A stretch of DNA of 28,781 bases from Candidatus Woesearchaeota archaeon (GTDB lineage Archaea > Nanobdellota > Nanobdellia > Pacearchaeales > GW2011-AR1): contig JAAZNJ010000037.1 in the NCBI GenBank assembly GCA_012798335.1, positions 1-28,781 of the forward strand, in the 5' to 3' direction. The notes under the pieces were generated by a model. The model had not been told where the DNA came from. It did not search any database and saw only the letters and a program-made list of their open reading frames with translations. This document shows, one piece after another, positions 7,973-15,556 of this stretch. Both the position numbers and the translations under genes were made by a program. The first letter of the stretch is position 1; every line of letters begins with the position of its first letter.

Positions 7973-8266
7973 TTAACTTATTAACTCTGGATTAAATCCT
8001 AATTTTATTAGGACATCTTTTATTTTTTTTCTATGATCTCCTTGTAATTCTATTTCATTATTTTTATATGTGCCACCACAAGCCAATGCGTTTTTTAATT
8101 CCTTTGTTGTTTCTTTTATATTTACACCCTCCAAGCCTGTTACAAGAGTTACATATTTCCCGTATCTTTTTTTCTCAACACTCACTTTTATATTCTGTGA
8201 ATCTTTTGCTATTTTTTCACAAACACAAGCTTGAAGTGGTAAACCGCATTTTGGGCATATCTCCAT
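7973..8266 (-). CDS. Translation initiation factor aIF1 (SUI1 family)
   Basis: The 97-aa aIF1 binds the small subunit near the P site and helps check start-codon choice. The N-terminus has a cysteine cluster (C4, C7, C14, C16; EICPKCGLPLQACVCEK) typical of archaeal SUI1 proteins. The SUI1 fold then follows with GKYVTLVTGLEGVNIKETTKELKNALACGGTYKNNEIELQGDHR. Its place between rpl29 and rps17 is conserved in archaea. The gene lies 2 nt after rpl29. Confidence 0.96.
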   Translation of the reverse strand: MEICPKCGLPLQACVCEKIAKDSQNIKVSVEKKRYGKYVTLVTGLEGVNIKETTKELKNALACGGTYKNNEIELQGDHRKKIKDVLIKLGFNPELIS

Positions 8267-8268
8267 CC

Positions 8269-8457
8269 TTATTCTTTTACCTCCATATTCTTTTGATTAT
8301 TCAAAGTTAATATTCTTGCAATCATTTTTTTTATTTCTTTAGATTTAGGACCTTTATCTTTTGATTGTTTTGCCTTTATTAATTCTGCTTTTAATTCATC
8401 CATCTTCTTTTCCCTTTCCTCTTTATTCATTTTTTTTAAATCTTTTATTTTTTTCAT
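8269..8457 (-). CDS. rpl29: 50S ribosomal protein uL29
   Basis: This 62-aa protein is a helical hairpin near the tunnel exit. The start KKIKDLKKMNKEEREKKMDELKAELIKAKQ matches uL29, as does IKKMIARILTLNNQK in the second helix. It overlaps rps3 by 4 nt, and aIF1 follows after 2 nt. Sequence is low in complexity, but length, motif and order make the call safe. Confidence 0.93.
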   Translation of the reverse strand: MKKIKDLKKMNKEEREKKMDELKAELIKAKQSKDKGPKSKEIKKMIARILTLNNQKNMEVKE

Positions 8458-9134
8458 TTTCTTTTCCTCTTAGTTTTTGTTTCTTCTTTTTCTTGAGGTG
8501 AATCTACCATAGATGAATTTATTTTTAATCTTTCTATAACTTCTGGATTTAATTTAATTAAATCTGCTAACTTTGCATCTGGTGTTAATATACTCACTTT
8601 TACGCCAACAGTTCCAGGTCTTGTATTTGCTATTGCTCTCGCTCTTTCTACAACTTTTGCAGTATCTCCTACTTTTCTTAAATAACCTTGAGAGAATCTC
8701 CAGGTTTTAGCTCTTGAACTTGGCAATTTTCCTCCAAGAACAATTTCTGCTCCTAAAGCTCCAGCATTCATTATTCTTTGTAGATTTTTATAAGCTATAA
8801 CTTTAAATTTTAATGGTCCTAATTTTTCCAAAGATAATGCAATATCGTCTGCAATAAGTTGAGCATCTAAATTAGGATTTTTTATTTCTTCTATATCGAT
8901 CCTTGGATTTTCAAATTTGAAATTATTTTTTAACATTAGAGTTAATTCTTCTATTTTTTCTCCTTTTCTTCCAATAACCAATCCTGGTTTATCCGTAGTA
9001 ACAACAATTTTTTCTCCTATGGGGGTGTATTCTATCCTTACTTTGCTAACTTTACCCTTTCCTAAAATTTCTTTTATTTTTTCTTTTATTGCAAATTCTT
9101 CTTTCTTAAATTTAACAATTTTTCTTTCTTCCAT
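8454..9134 (-). CDS. rps3: 30S ribosomal protein uS3
   Basis: The 226-aa uS3 guards the mRNA entry site. The KH domain carries TDKPGLVIGRKGEKIEELTLML (the GXXG loop is GRKG). The C-terminal domain shows GALGAEIVLGGKLPSSRAKTWRFSQGYLRKVGDTAKVVERARAIANTRPGTVGVKVSIL. A basic tail rich in Lys, Glu and Arg ends it. It overlaps rpl29 by 4 nt and starts 2 nt after rpl22. Confidence 0.98.
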   Translation of the reverse strand: MEERKIVKFKKEEFAIKEKIKEILGKGKVSKVRIEYTPIGEKIVVTTDKPGLVIGRKGEKIEELTLMLKNNFKFENPRIDIEEIKNPNLDAQLIADDIALSLEKLGPLKFKVIAYKNLQRIMNAGALGAEIVLGGKLPSSRAKTWRFSQGYLRKVGDTAKVVERARAIANTRPGTVGVKVSILTPDAKLADLIKLNPEVIERLKINSSMVDSPQEKEETKTKRKRK

Positions 9135-9136
9135 TT

Positions 9137-9817
9137 TTATTCTCTTTTTGTATCTTTTTTATTTATCTTTGTTTTATCTCTTGATTTTATTTTGATATGA
9201 GTCCTTTTTCTTCTTATTCTTCCAAATCTGCCATAAGGCATTGAAGCTCTATTAGCAATAGCTTCGATGATTATAGGATTCTCTAATCCATTAACATTTG
9301 AGTTTGCTTTTAATTCCTTGAGCATTTTTATAAATTGGATTACTGATTTTGTATGATATTTTCCTGCCATAACTCCTTTTCCCTTTTTATGAGGAAAACC
9401 TTTTTTCATGGGTATCACCCTTTTAAAATTTAATACATCTTCGAGATCTTCAATTGATTTGTCTATACTCTTGTGATTTATAAATCTACAAATAGAAGCA
9501 CAATCTTTTGTAGATAATGGGAGACTTTTAGCATTAATTACTGCTTCTTCTTTTTTTGGAATTTCTTTTTTTTGTTTATCCTTCTTATTCTCTATTTTTT
9601 CTTCTTTTTTATCTTCTTTAACTTCTTTTTTTAAATTTTCTTCTTGAACTATTTTATTCTCTTTATTCTCTTCTTTTGAATCATTTTCTTTAATAGTCTC
9701 ATTTTTTTTGATTTCTTCTTTTTTGGATAAAGCACTCTCTATCTTTGGATTTACAAATTCTTGTTTTTTCATTGTTTTACTTTTTCTTTGTTGTGAATTA
9801 TAATCTTTTTCTGTCAT
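9137..9817 (-). CDS. rpl22: 50S ribosomal protein uL22 with about 90-aa charged N-terminal extension
   Basis: The uL22 domain spans residues about 92-215. Recognisable parts are INAKSLPLSTKDCASICRFI, the tunnel-lining hairpin region IPMKKGFPHKKGKGVMAGKY and the diagnostic RASMPYGRFGRIRRKRTHI near the end. Archaeal uL22 is about 150 aa, but this protein has 226. The extra is an N-terminal stretch (20-90) made almost only of Lys, Glu, Asn and Ile, likely disordered or helical. The ATG at 9817 lies one base after the rps19 stop, so the extension is probably translated, though a second Met (residue 16) exists. Confidence 0.95.
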   Translation of the reverse strand: MTEKDYNSQQRKSKTMKKQEFVNPKIESALSKKEEIKKNETIKENDSKEENKENKIVQEENLKKEVKEDKKEEKIENKKDKQKKEIPKKEEAVINAKSLPLSTKDCASICRFINHKSIDKSIEDLEDVLNFKRVIPMKKGFPHKKGKGVMAGKYHTKSVIQFIKMLKELKANSNVNGLENPIIIEAIANRASMPYGRFGRIRRKRTHIKIKSRDKTKINKKDTKRE

Positions 9818-9818
9818 T

Positions 9819-10217
9819 TTATTTCTTAGCCTTAGCTTTAGAGCCCTTTGTTGCTCCTACTCCTGCTTTATTATGTTTAACTTTTGTTCTTGTTAATGAA
9901 AATTCTCCTAATCTATGCCCGATCATTTCTTTTAATATTTCTAAAGAAACAAATTCCTTTCCATTATACACTGATATTTTTAATCCTACTAACTGAGGTA
10001 AAATAACCATTTCTCTATTATGAGTTTTTATTGGTTTATTTCTTTGGTTTTTCTCTTTACACAGTTTTAAGAAATTTTCTACTTCTTGGAAATTTCTTAA
10101 TACATATCTTCTTTCTCTTGATGCAAGATATTTTGCAAACTCTCTAACACTAAGAGAATTTAACTCTTCTATTGTTTTACCTTTAAATAAAAATTGTTTT
10201 TTTGTTTGTTCTTCCAT
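9819..10217 (-). CDS. rps19: 30S ribosomal protein uS19
   Basis: The 132-aa uS19 sits on the head of the small subunit. Clear blocks are FLFKGKTIEELNSLSVREFAKYLASRERRYVLR, KPIKTHNREMVILPQLVGLKISVYNGKEFVSLEILKEMIGHRLGEFSLTR and VKHNKAGVGATKGSKAKAKK, the archaeal type. Its ATG shares one base with the rpl2 stop. A GGAGG site lies about 11 nt upstream inside rpl2 and may help initiation. Confidence 0.98.
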   Translation of the reverse strand: MEEQTKKQFLFKGKTIEELNSLSVREFAKYLASRERRYVLRNFQEVENFLKLCKEKNQRNKPIKTHNREMVILPQLVGLKISVYNGKEFVSLEILKEMIGHRLGEFSLTRTKVKHNKAGVGATKGSKAKAKK

Positions 10218-10927
10218 TATCTTTTCTTCCTCCCTGTTCTTGAAGGCCTTATCAACCCAACTCTAGCTCCTGCAGGCGCATTTCTCTTTGCAATCTTACT
10301 CTTAATCCTCTTACCTCTACCTGAACCGAATGGATGATCAATTACATTCATTTTTACTGCTGAAGTTCTCGGCCATAATTTATTCTTTGCTTTTTTAATA
10401 TAAAAACTCTTTCCTGCTTTTACTAAGGGTTTATCTAAACGACCACTTCCTGCAATAACTCCAACAATTGCTCTACAATTTTCATTAAATGCTTTTTCTT
10501 TTTTAGAAGGCATTAAAATATAAACCTTATTATTAATTTTCTTTGTTATTGTTGCTGAACTTCCTGCAGTTTTTATAAAAACTCCACCATCCCCTGGTCT
10601 TGATTCTATGTTGCAAACAAGAGATTTTATTGGAATATCTTTTAATTTTAATATGTCTCCATTACTAACTGTTTGGTCTTTTTTCAATTCAAAATTTATT
10701 TTTTGTCCTTCTACAAGCCCTTTAACAGCAGGAACATAAAAATAATTGTTATTATTTTTTATTTTTGCAATAGGTGCACTATGCGCTTTTGAATTTAATA
10801 ATTCTTGAATAATCCCTTCTCCTTCTGTCTTATTTGGATATTTTAATTTAATTGTAAAAGCTTTTCTTTTAACTCTATAACTAAAACTTCCATGCCCTCT
10901 TGCTTGTTGAATAATTCTTTTACCCAT
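10217..10927 (-). CDS. rpl2: 50S ribosomal protein uL2
   Basis: The 236-aa uL2 is needed for peptidyl transfer and subunit joining. The start is GKRIIQQARGHGSFSYRVKRKAFTIKL. The middle shows NIESRPGDGGVFIKTAGSSATI, and the C-terminal region carries WPRTSAVKMNVIDHPFGSGRGKRI, which contains the conserved histidine near the peptidyl-transferase centre. Full length for archaea. One base follows the rpl23 stop. Confidence 0.98.
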   Translation of the reverse strand: MGKRIIQQARGHGSFSYRVKRKAFTIKLKYPNKTEGEGIIQELLNSKAHSAPIAKIKNNNNYFYVPAVKGLVEGQKINFELKKDQTVSNGDILKLKDIPIKSLVCNIESRPGDGGVFIKTAGSSATITKKINNKVYILMPSKKEKAFNENCRAIVGVIAGSGRLDKPLVKAGKSFYIKKAKNKLWPRTSAVKMNVIDHPFGSGRGKRIKSKIAKRNAPAGARVGLIRPSRTGRKKR

Positions 10928-10928
10928 C

Positions 10929-11165
10929 TTATATCAGTCCTAATTTAGATGCTATGTCCATAGCAACAAATTCTTTTTTTAATTTCACAAAAAAATATTT
11001 TTTATTTTCATGAATTTTAGTTCTAATCTTTTCAACTTTTATTTTAAACATTTTTTCTAATTCTTCTTTTACTTCTTCTTTAGTTTTATTTTTTGAATCT
11101 TCAAATACTAGGGTGTTATCTCTTTCAATCATTAAAACTGCTTTTTCAGTTACTATTGCTTTCAT
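10929..11165 (-). CDS. rpl23: 50S ribosomal protein uL23
   Basis: The 78-aa uL23 forms part of the SRP and chaperone docking site at the tunnel exit. The start KAIVTEKAVLMIERDNTLVFEDSKNKTKEEVKEELEKMFKIKVEKIRTKI is typical, and the end has the archaeal KKYFFVKLKKEFVAMDIASKLGLI. It overlaps rpl4 by 4 nt. Confidence 0.97.
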   Translation of the reverse strand: MKAIVTEKAVLMIERDNTLVFEDSKNKTKEEVKEELEKMFKIKVEKIRTKIHENKKYFFVKLKKEFVAMDIASKLGLI

Positions 11166-11962
11166 TTTATTCTTTCTTCTAATTCTTTAATTGCTTCTTC
11201 ACTAAAAATAACTAATCTACCAAGACCCCCTTTAGCTAAATCAGTTACATTTAATGAATTTGATTTTTTTATTTCAAATAATCCTGTTTTAAATTCTTCT
11301 CCTTTTCCTATTACTAAAAGTAAACCAGCATTTCTCTTATATCTTCTTCCTCTTAATTTTCCTTTTCCTGCTCTTACTTTCTTTTTTCTTATCCCTATTT
11401 CAAATAAATCATTGCCTAAGATATTTTTTAATAGAGATTGAAATTCTTTAATTTTTAATTTTAAAATAGAACTTTCAATTATTATAGGAAAATTTATATC
11501 TAATTTTTTATCTTTTAGACTTTCATATTTTTCGATTATTAATTTTTTGTCTGCAGTTGCACTTAATGCAGATTTAATTGCTATTAACATTTCTTTTTTA
11601 TTCACTTTCTTTGTGTTAATCATCGATTCTATTTTTGGGGGATGAGCTCTTCTTCCACCTTTAGTGTTAGGAATTTCTGCACCTTCCCAGTTGAATTGAC
11701 TTCCTCTTCTTGACATAATCTTTCTAGGAATTCTTGAGATTCCTTTTCCTTGCATTGTTTTCCAAACACTTCTTGTATGTTGTATATTACCACTTGCAGA
11801 ATGTTGTTTTCCTGCAACAGGAGATGGGCTATAAGGTTGTTTTATTTTTTTTACTTCTAATACTTTAGCAACAATATCTTCTCTTATTTTTTCAGAGAAA
11901 AAACTAGGCAATTCTATTTCTTTTGATTTTTTCCCTTCTTTGTTGTAAATTAATGTTTTCAT
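11162..11962 (-). CDS. rpl4: 50S ribosomal protein uL4
   Basis: The 266-aa uL4 lines the exit tunnel. The long loop with SGNIQHTRSVWKTMQGKGISRIPRKIMSRRGSQFNWEGAEIPNTKGGRRAHPPK (residues about 57-110) is the conserved archaeal tunnel loop. A second block, IRKKKVRAGKGKLRGRRYKRNAGLLLVIG, is also diagnostic. It overlaps rpl3 and rpl23 by 4 nt each. Length is close to the archaeal norm of about 255 aa. Confidence 0.98.
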   Translation of the reverse strand: MKTLIYNKEGKKSKEIELPSFFSEKIREDIVAKVLEVKKIKQPYSPSPVAGKQHSASGNIQHTRSVWKTMQGKGISRIPRKIMSRRGSQFNWEGAEIPNTKGGRRAHPPKIESMINTKKVNKKEMLIAIKSALSATADKKLIIEKYESLKDKKLDINFPIIIESSILKLKIKEFQSLLKNILGNDLFEIGIRKKKVRAGKGKLRGRRYKRNAGLLLVIGKGEEFKTGLFEIKKSNSLNVTDLAKGGLGRLVIFSEEAIKELEERIK

Positions 11963-12906
11963 CTTAATTCAATAAATTCATAATTTTTCTTTTTTTGTTT
12001 TTTAGTTTCTCTTAAAGGTAATGTTAAAACTAACTGCCTCTTAACAGGACCCTGAACACTTCCACTAACAATTAAATAATCTGATTTTATATCTCCGAAA
12101 TGTTCCATTGATTTAAGTTTCAAATCTTTTATTTCTTTTCCTATAGAAATTATTTTGTTATTATAAGAGACTCTTGTAAACATTCCTATCTGACCTGCCA
12201 TTGGAGCATATCTAGTTGTTCTTCCTGGGTGGAATGAGCCAATTGCTCCTGGTTTTCTTTGTCCTTTTTCAGATTTATGTGATTTTAGTGTTATACCAAA
12301 TCTCTTAACAGGACCTTGTAATCCTTTCCCCTTGGTTAATCCATGAAAATCAATTAACATTCCTTTTTCAAAAAATTCAGAGATAGAAATCTCTTTTCCT
12401 ATTTTCTCTTTTACAAAATTTAATTGTTCATCATAATTTCCAGACAATGCAATTTCAGTTAAATCAGGTGTTTTTTTTAATCCAGATTTTTTAACATTAG
12501 AATAACATAAAACTTTTATTTCATCATAATTTTCTTTTGGAAATTCTATTTTTTTCTGAACTTTTGGAAGTTTTAATTTTCTTTTTAATTCTTTATCCAA
12601 GTTTTCTGAAAGAATTTCTTTAGCAACCTTTCCCTCTTTATAAAATCTAACAGAAAAAATCTTTAGAGGAGGACATTCTAAAATTGTTACAGGAATAATA
12701 ATCTTTTTTCCCTTTGTCATTGAATCAGCTGTTTCGTCTTTAACTAAAGCAGAAGCCATTCCTGCTTTATATCCAATAAAACCCATTAATCCTTTTTTAG
12801 AACTCTCTTTTATTGTATTCCAGTTTACTCTAGGCAAGAATTTTTTAGCTCTCTTCCTAGGCCAATACTGTAAACTTCCTCTTCTAGGTGAATTTGGTGG
12901 TGCCAT
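11959..12906 (-). CDS. rpl3: 50S ribosomal protein uL3, first gene of the superoperon
   Basis: The 315-aa uL3 is the first protein of the S10-type operon here. Its N-terminal PPNSPRRGSLQYWPRKRAKKFLPRVNW is the archaeal/eukaryotic form. The extended loop near the peptidyl-transferase centre appears as GLTKGKGLQGPVKRFGITLKSHKSEKGQRKPGAIGSFHPGRTTRYAPMAGQIGMFTRVSYN. It starts 78 nt downstream of a good TATA box, so its mRNA should have a leader of about 50 nt. It is divergent from the nuclease-like gene at 13074. Confidence 0.98.
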   Translation of the reverse strand: MAPPNSPRRGSLQYWPRKRAKKFLPRVNWNTIKESSKKGLMGFIGYKAGMASALVKDETADSMTKGKKIIIPVTILECPPLKIFSVRFYKEGKVAKEILSENLDKELKRKLKLPKVQKKIEFPKENYDEIKVLCYSNVKKSGLKKTPDLTEIALSGNYDEQLNFVKEKIGKEISISEFFEKGMLIDFHGLTKGKGLQGPVKRFGITLKSHKSEKGQRKPGAIGSFHPGRTTRYAPMAGQIGMFTRVSYNNKIISIGKEIKDLKLKSMEHFGDIKSDYLIVSGSVQGPVKRQLVLTLPLRETKKQKKKNYEFIELR

Positions 12907-12983
12907 ATTTTTTCTTTATTTTTATAGTTATTACTAGCGGAAAACATTTTAATTACCCTGGATATTTAACTGAGAAAATTTTC

Positions 12984-12993
12984 ATTTATAAAT
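12984..12993 (-). promoter_or_regulatory. Predicted promoter of the rpl3 superoperon (TATA box)
   Basis: ATTTATAAAT on the minus strand is preceded by a purine-rich stretch that could act as a BRE. Transcription would begin near 12959, giving a leader of about 50 nt before rpl3. A palindrome GAAAATTTTC (12974-12983) lies just downstream of the box, and a CTGAGA/TCTCAG pair (12970-12975 and 13014-13019) flanks it. These could bind a regulator, but that is inference. Confidence 0.6.
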
Positions 12994-13030
12994 CTTCTCT
13001 TTTCAAACCTCTATCTCAGATATTACTATT

Positions 13031-13040
13031 TTTTTATAAA
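13031..13040 (+). promoter_or_regulatory. Predicted promoter of the 13074 gene (TATA box)
   Basis: The TTTTTATAAA element ends 33 nt before the ATG at 13074. It is separate from the rpl3 box about 40 nt away, so the two divergent genes have independent core promoters. Confidence 0.5.
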
Positions 13041-13073
13041 AAAGAATAAAAACCCAATTTAATTTTTTAGTTT

Positions 13074-13553
13074 ATGAATTATTATCTTAATGATGAAAAT
13101 AACCAAAAAAATAGTTCTAATACCTCTTTTAATAACAATAAAAGATACGGTCATAACAGAATTCTTAATGACTTAGAACAAAAATTAGAACAAGCAGGCT
13201 TTTTAGTTGAAAGAAATCATTTATTCTCAATTAAATTAGATGAAACAACTCTTTTTGGAGAAATTGATCTATACGCTTTAGATTATTCTAAAAGATTAGT
13301 TATTGTTACAGAAATTAAAAGTGTATGGATTCCAGAAACTCAATTGACTGCTTATCATCAACTAATAAAAGATTTGTTTTATTTTAAAAAAAATTATCCT
13401 AACTTTGATTTAATGTTAATGTATGCTTATGGGAATGAAAACAAAAAAGGTTATGTCTGCGAAAGATTTAGGAAAAATGAGATTAAAGATAACTTAAATA
13501 AATTTAAAAATAATTTAATTCAAAAAAAGTCTAAAACCAATAAAAAAATCTAA
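13074..13553 (+). CDS. PD-(D/E)XK nuclease-like protein
   Basis: The 159-aa protein has the arrangement of a PD-(D/E)XK phosphodiesterase fold. An N-terminal helix (ILNDLEQKLEQAGFLVERN, with candidate E34/E39) comes first. Then come GEIDLYALD (D65 as first acidic residue), VTEIKS (E80 and K82), and a QLTAYHQL helix (Q90, Y94) like the Q-x3-Y motif of RecB-type nucleases. Residues 1-25 are Asn-rich and probably disordered; the C-terminus is Lys/Asn-rich. The substrate is unknown. It could be a repair or restriction-type nuclease, or a resolvase relative. It is divergent from rpl3, and its 3' end overlaps the next gene on the other strand by 4 nt. Confidence 0.7.
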   Translation: MNYYLNDENNQKNSSNTSFNNNKRYGHNRILNDLEQKLEQAGFLVERNHLFSIKLDETTLFGEIDLYALDYSKRLVIVTEIKSVWIPETQLTAYHQLIKDLFYFKKNYPNFDLMLMYAYGNENKKGYVCERFRKNEIKDNLNKFKNNLIQKKSKTNKKI

Positions 13554-14254
13554 ACAATAAATTCTTTTTCTGTTTTTATTTCATTTCCATCTATCAAAGC
13601 CTTTCTAATTATCTTACCTTTCCTTAATGATTTTTCTCTTATAATAGAAAAGTCTTTTTCATTTTCTAATTCTTTTGGAATAATTATATCTTCAATCAAA
13701 AAATCATGAAAAATTTCTGCTTCTTTAAATGAACTTTTTTCAAAAACAAACTCTTGAATAAATTCTTTATCTTTTGTTATTAATTTACAAAAATCTGGTT
13801 TTGGTGTTTCATCTTTATTTTTTGGTTTAGCAGATTTAGGGGCTTTAGCCTTTATTTTTAAGTTAACATCTTTAAAACTAAAACTTAAAGCGAAAAGAAC
13901 TTTTGGTATTTTATTTAATAAATTTAAAATTTCATTTCCACTCATCTCTTTTTCTATAACATATTGTTTTACTCCCATAAACTGTTTTTTTGATTTAAAC
14001 TCAATTTCATTATCTAAATTTAATGTAGAAATTATTGCTCCTGTTACTTTTGTCTTTTCTTCTTTTAGTTTTTCTGCAGCTTCTCTAACAAGATCATTAG
14101 TAAATTCGTAAGTTGTAGAAATCGTAAAATTGTCTTTTGAGCATTTTACTTTTATTAATGCTTTATCTTTAAATAATCCTTTACTAAATTTTTGAAATTG
14201 AATATGAGAACTTTCGCTTTTTTTTCCATCAAATATCTCCTTTATAAAATTCAT
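13550..14254 (-). CDS. Unrecognised 234-aa protein with two regions and a Lys/Pro linker
   Basis: I do not recognise this protein. It has no membrane segment, signal peptide or familiar catalytic motif. Residues 28-130 look like an alpha/beta domain with alternating hydrophobic strands. A linker rich in Lys, Pro and Ala (136-153) separates it from a C-terminal region of about 80 residues that is acidic then basic and contains IEDIIIPKELENEK. Only two cysteines (C38 and C156) are present. The coding frame is complete and codon use is like its neighbours. Its stop overlaps the convergent nuclease-like gene by 4 nt. It could be a lineage-specific DPANN protein. Confidence 0.75.
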   Translation of the reverse strand: MNFIKEIFDGKKSESSHIQFQKFSKGLFKDKALIKVKCSKDNFTISTTYEFTNDLVREAAEKLKEEKTKVTGAIISTLNLDNEIEFKSKKQFMGVKQYVIEKEMSGNEILNLLNKIPKVLFALSFSFKDVNLKIKAKAPKSAKPKNKDETPKPDFCKLITKDKEFIQEFVFEKSSFKEAEIFHDFLIEDIIIPKELENEKDFSIIREKSLRKGKIIRKALIDGNEIKTEKEFIV

Positions 14255-14387
14255 TTTATTATATTTTTTTTATGGCTTTTAAATCTTTTTAATTTCAATT
14301 CTATCCAATTGATGTGTTATCCTTCATTTGTTTTATTATTCTCTTATTCCTTGGTCATTCAAAGGTTTTTTAAATTCATTTGACGTA

Positions 14388-14397
14388 TTATATAAAT
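14388..14397 (+). promoter_or_regulatory. Predicted promoter of the AI-2E-type gene (TATA box)
   Basis: TTATATAAAT lies about 70 nt before the ATG at 14468, so a leader of roughly 45 nt is expected. It ends in a GAGGT ribosome binding site (14459-14463) 4 nt before the start codon. The rest of the 14255-14467 gap shows no gene. Confidence 0.5.
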
Positions 14398-14467
14398 AAA
14401 AAATAATTAAAGTTTTATCATAAAAATAAAAAATAAACAAATTACAAAAATTATAAAAGAGGTTAAA

Positions 14468-15484
14468 ATGGTTGAAGAATCTTCAAAAAAAATTGCAATT
14501 ATTATAGTAATTGGTCTCTTAGCAGTTCTTTCTTTTTTTATTTTAAAATCTTTTATTGTTTCAATAATCTCAGGATTACTCTTAGCTTTTATTTTCTCTC
14601 CTCTTTACGAAAAAATTCATAAATTTACTAAAATAAGACATAGGGGATTAACAGCTTTTTTATTCTGTGTTTTTTTTCTTTTAATAATTATTCTGATATT
14701 ATGGTTTGCAACACCAATACTTCTTAAAGAGTCTTTCAAACTTTATGATTCTTCTAAAAATATTGATTTTGTAACTCCTTTAAAAAAGATTTTTCCCTCT
14801 ATATTTGAATCAGAAAAATTCTCTACTGAAGTGGGGAATGTTCTTTATTCTTTTGTTCTTAAAATAACAAATTCAATTTCATTAGCATTTACAGACATAA
14901 TCTTAAATTTTCCTTCAATATTATTAAATCTCTTTATAATATTTTTTACCTTTTTTTATACTTTAAAAGATAAAGAAATTTTTGTACAAAACATAAAAGA
15001 TTTATTCCCATTTTCAAAAGACATAGAAAAAAAGTTTTTTGATTCAACTAGAGATATAACCTTCTCTATAATTTATGGTCAATTTATTATAGGGACAATT
15101 CAAGGAATTATTTTGAGTATAGGCATATTTTTGTTCAAATCTCCAAATCCTCTTCTCTTATCTTTACTTGCAGTTCTTGTTGGAATTATGCCTATAATTG
15201 GACCCTCTTTAGTAGGTATACCTTTAGCAATATACTTTTTGATTAATCAAAATACAGTTTCAGCTTTAGGAATTTTAGCATTTACAGGTATAGCTTCAAT
15301 TTCAGATAATCTAATAAGACCTTATTTTGTTGCTAAAAAAACAAAAGTTTATCCCCCTTTAATTTTATTTGGAATGTTAGGGGGTTATTCTTTCTTAGGT
15401 TTAATAGGATTAATAATAGGCCCTTTAATTTTATATTATTTGATTATCCTATTAGAACTTTATAAAAATAAAAATCTTTCCTAA
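14468..15484 (+). CDS. AI-2E/PerM family (UPF0118) membrane protein
   Basis: The 338-aa integral membrane protein has about eight hydrophobic segments, in the pattern two, one, long soluble loop, then a cluster of four to five. Family marks are SGLLLAFIFSPLYEKIHK near the start, IIYGQFIIGTIQGIILSIGIFLF in the middle, and LVGIMPIIGPSLVGIPLAIYF followed by DNLIRPYFVAKKTKVYPPLILFGMLGGYSFLGLIGLIIGPL at the end. The family has been linked to export of small molecules, autoinducer-2 and ion antiport in bacteria. Its substrate in archaea is unknown. A GAGGT site decides the start. The gene stands alone, with AMP phosphorylase 72 nt downstream under a separate TATA box. Confidence 0.92.
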   Translation: MVEESSKKIAIIIVIGLLAVLSFFILKSFIVSIISGLLLAFIFSPLYEKIHKFTKIRHRGLTAFLFCVFFLLIIILILWFATPILLKESFKLYDSSKNIDFVTPLKKIFPSIFESEKFSTEVGNVLYSFVLKITNSISLAFTDIILNFPSILLNLFIIFFTFFYTLKDKEIFVQNIKDLFPFSKDIEKKFFDSTRDITFSIIYGQFIIGTIQGIILSIGIFLFKSPNPLLLSLLAVLVGIMPIIGPSLVGIPLAIYFLINQNTVSALGILAFTGIASISDNLIRPYFVAKKTKVYPPLILFGMLGGYSFLGLIGLIIGPLILYYLIILLELYKNKNLS

Positions 15485-15556
15485 TCTTATAATAAGAATT
15501 GATAAAAATTAAATAAATACAGTTAAATATAAAAATAAAATTATTTTTTTTACCCT

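Noticed and set aside
9540..9760. Repeat-like T/C-rich tract that might be a simple-sequence repeat
   Set aside because: It encodes the Lys/Glu-rich uL22 extension in frame and has no fixed repeat unit.
12907..12949. Possible upstream open frame in the rpl3 leader
   Set aside because: It is out of frame, overlaps rpl3, and has no ribosome binding site or conservation evidence.
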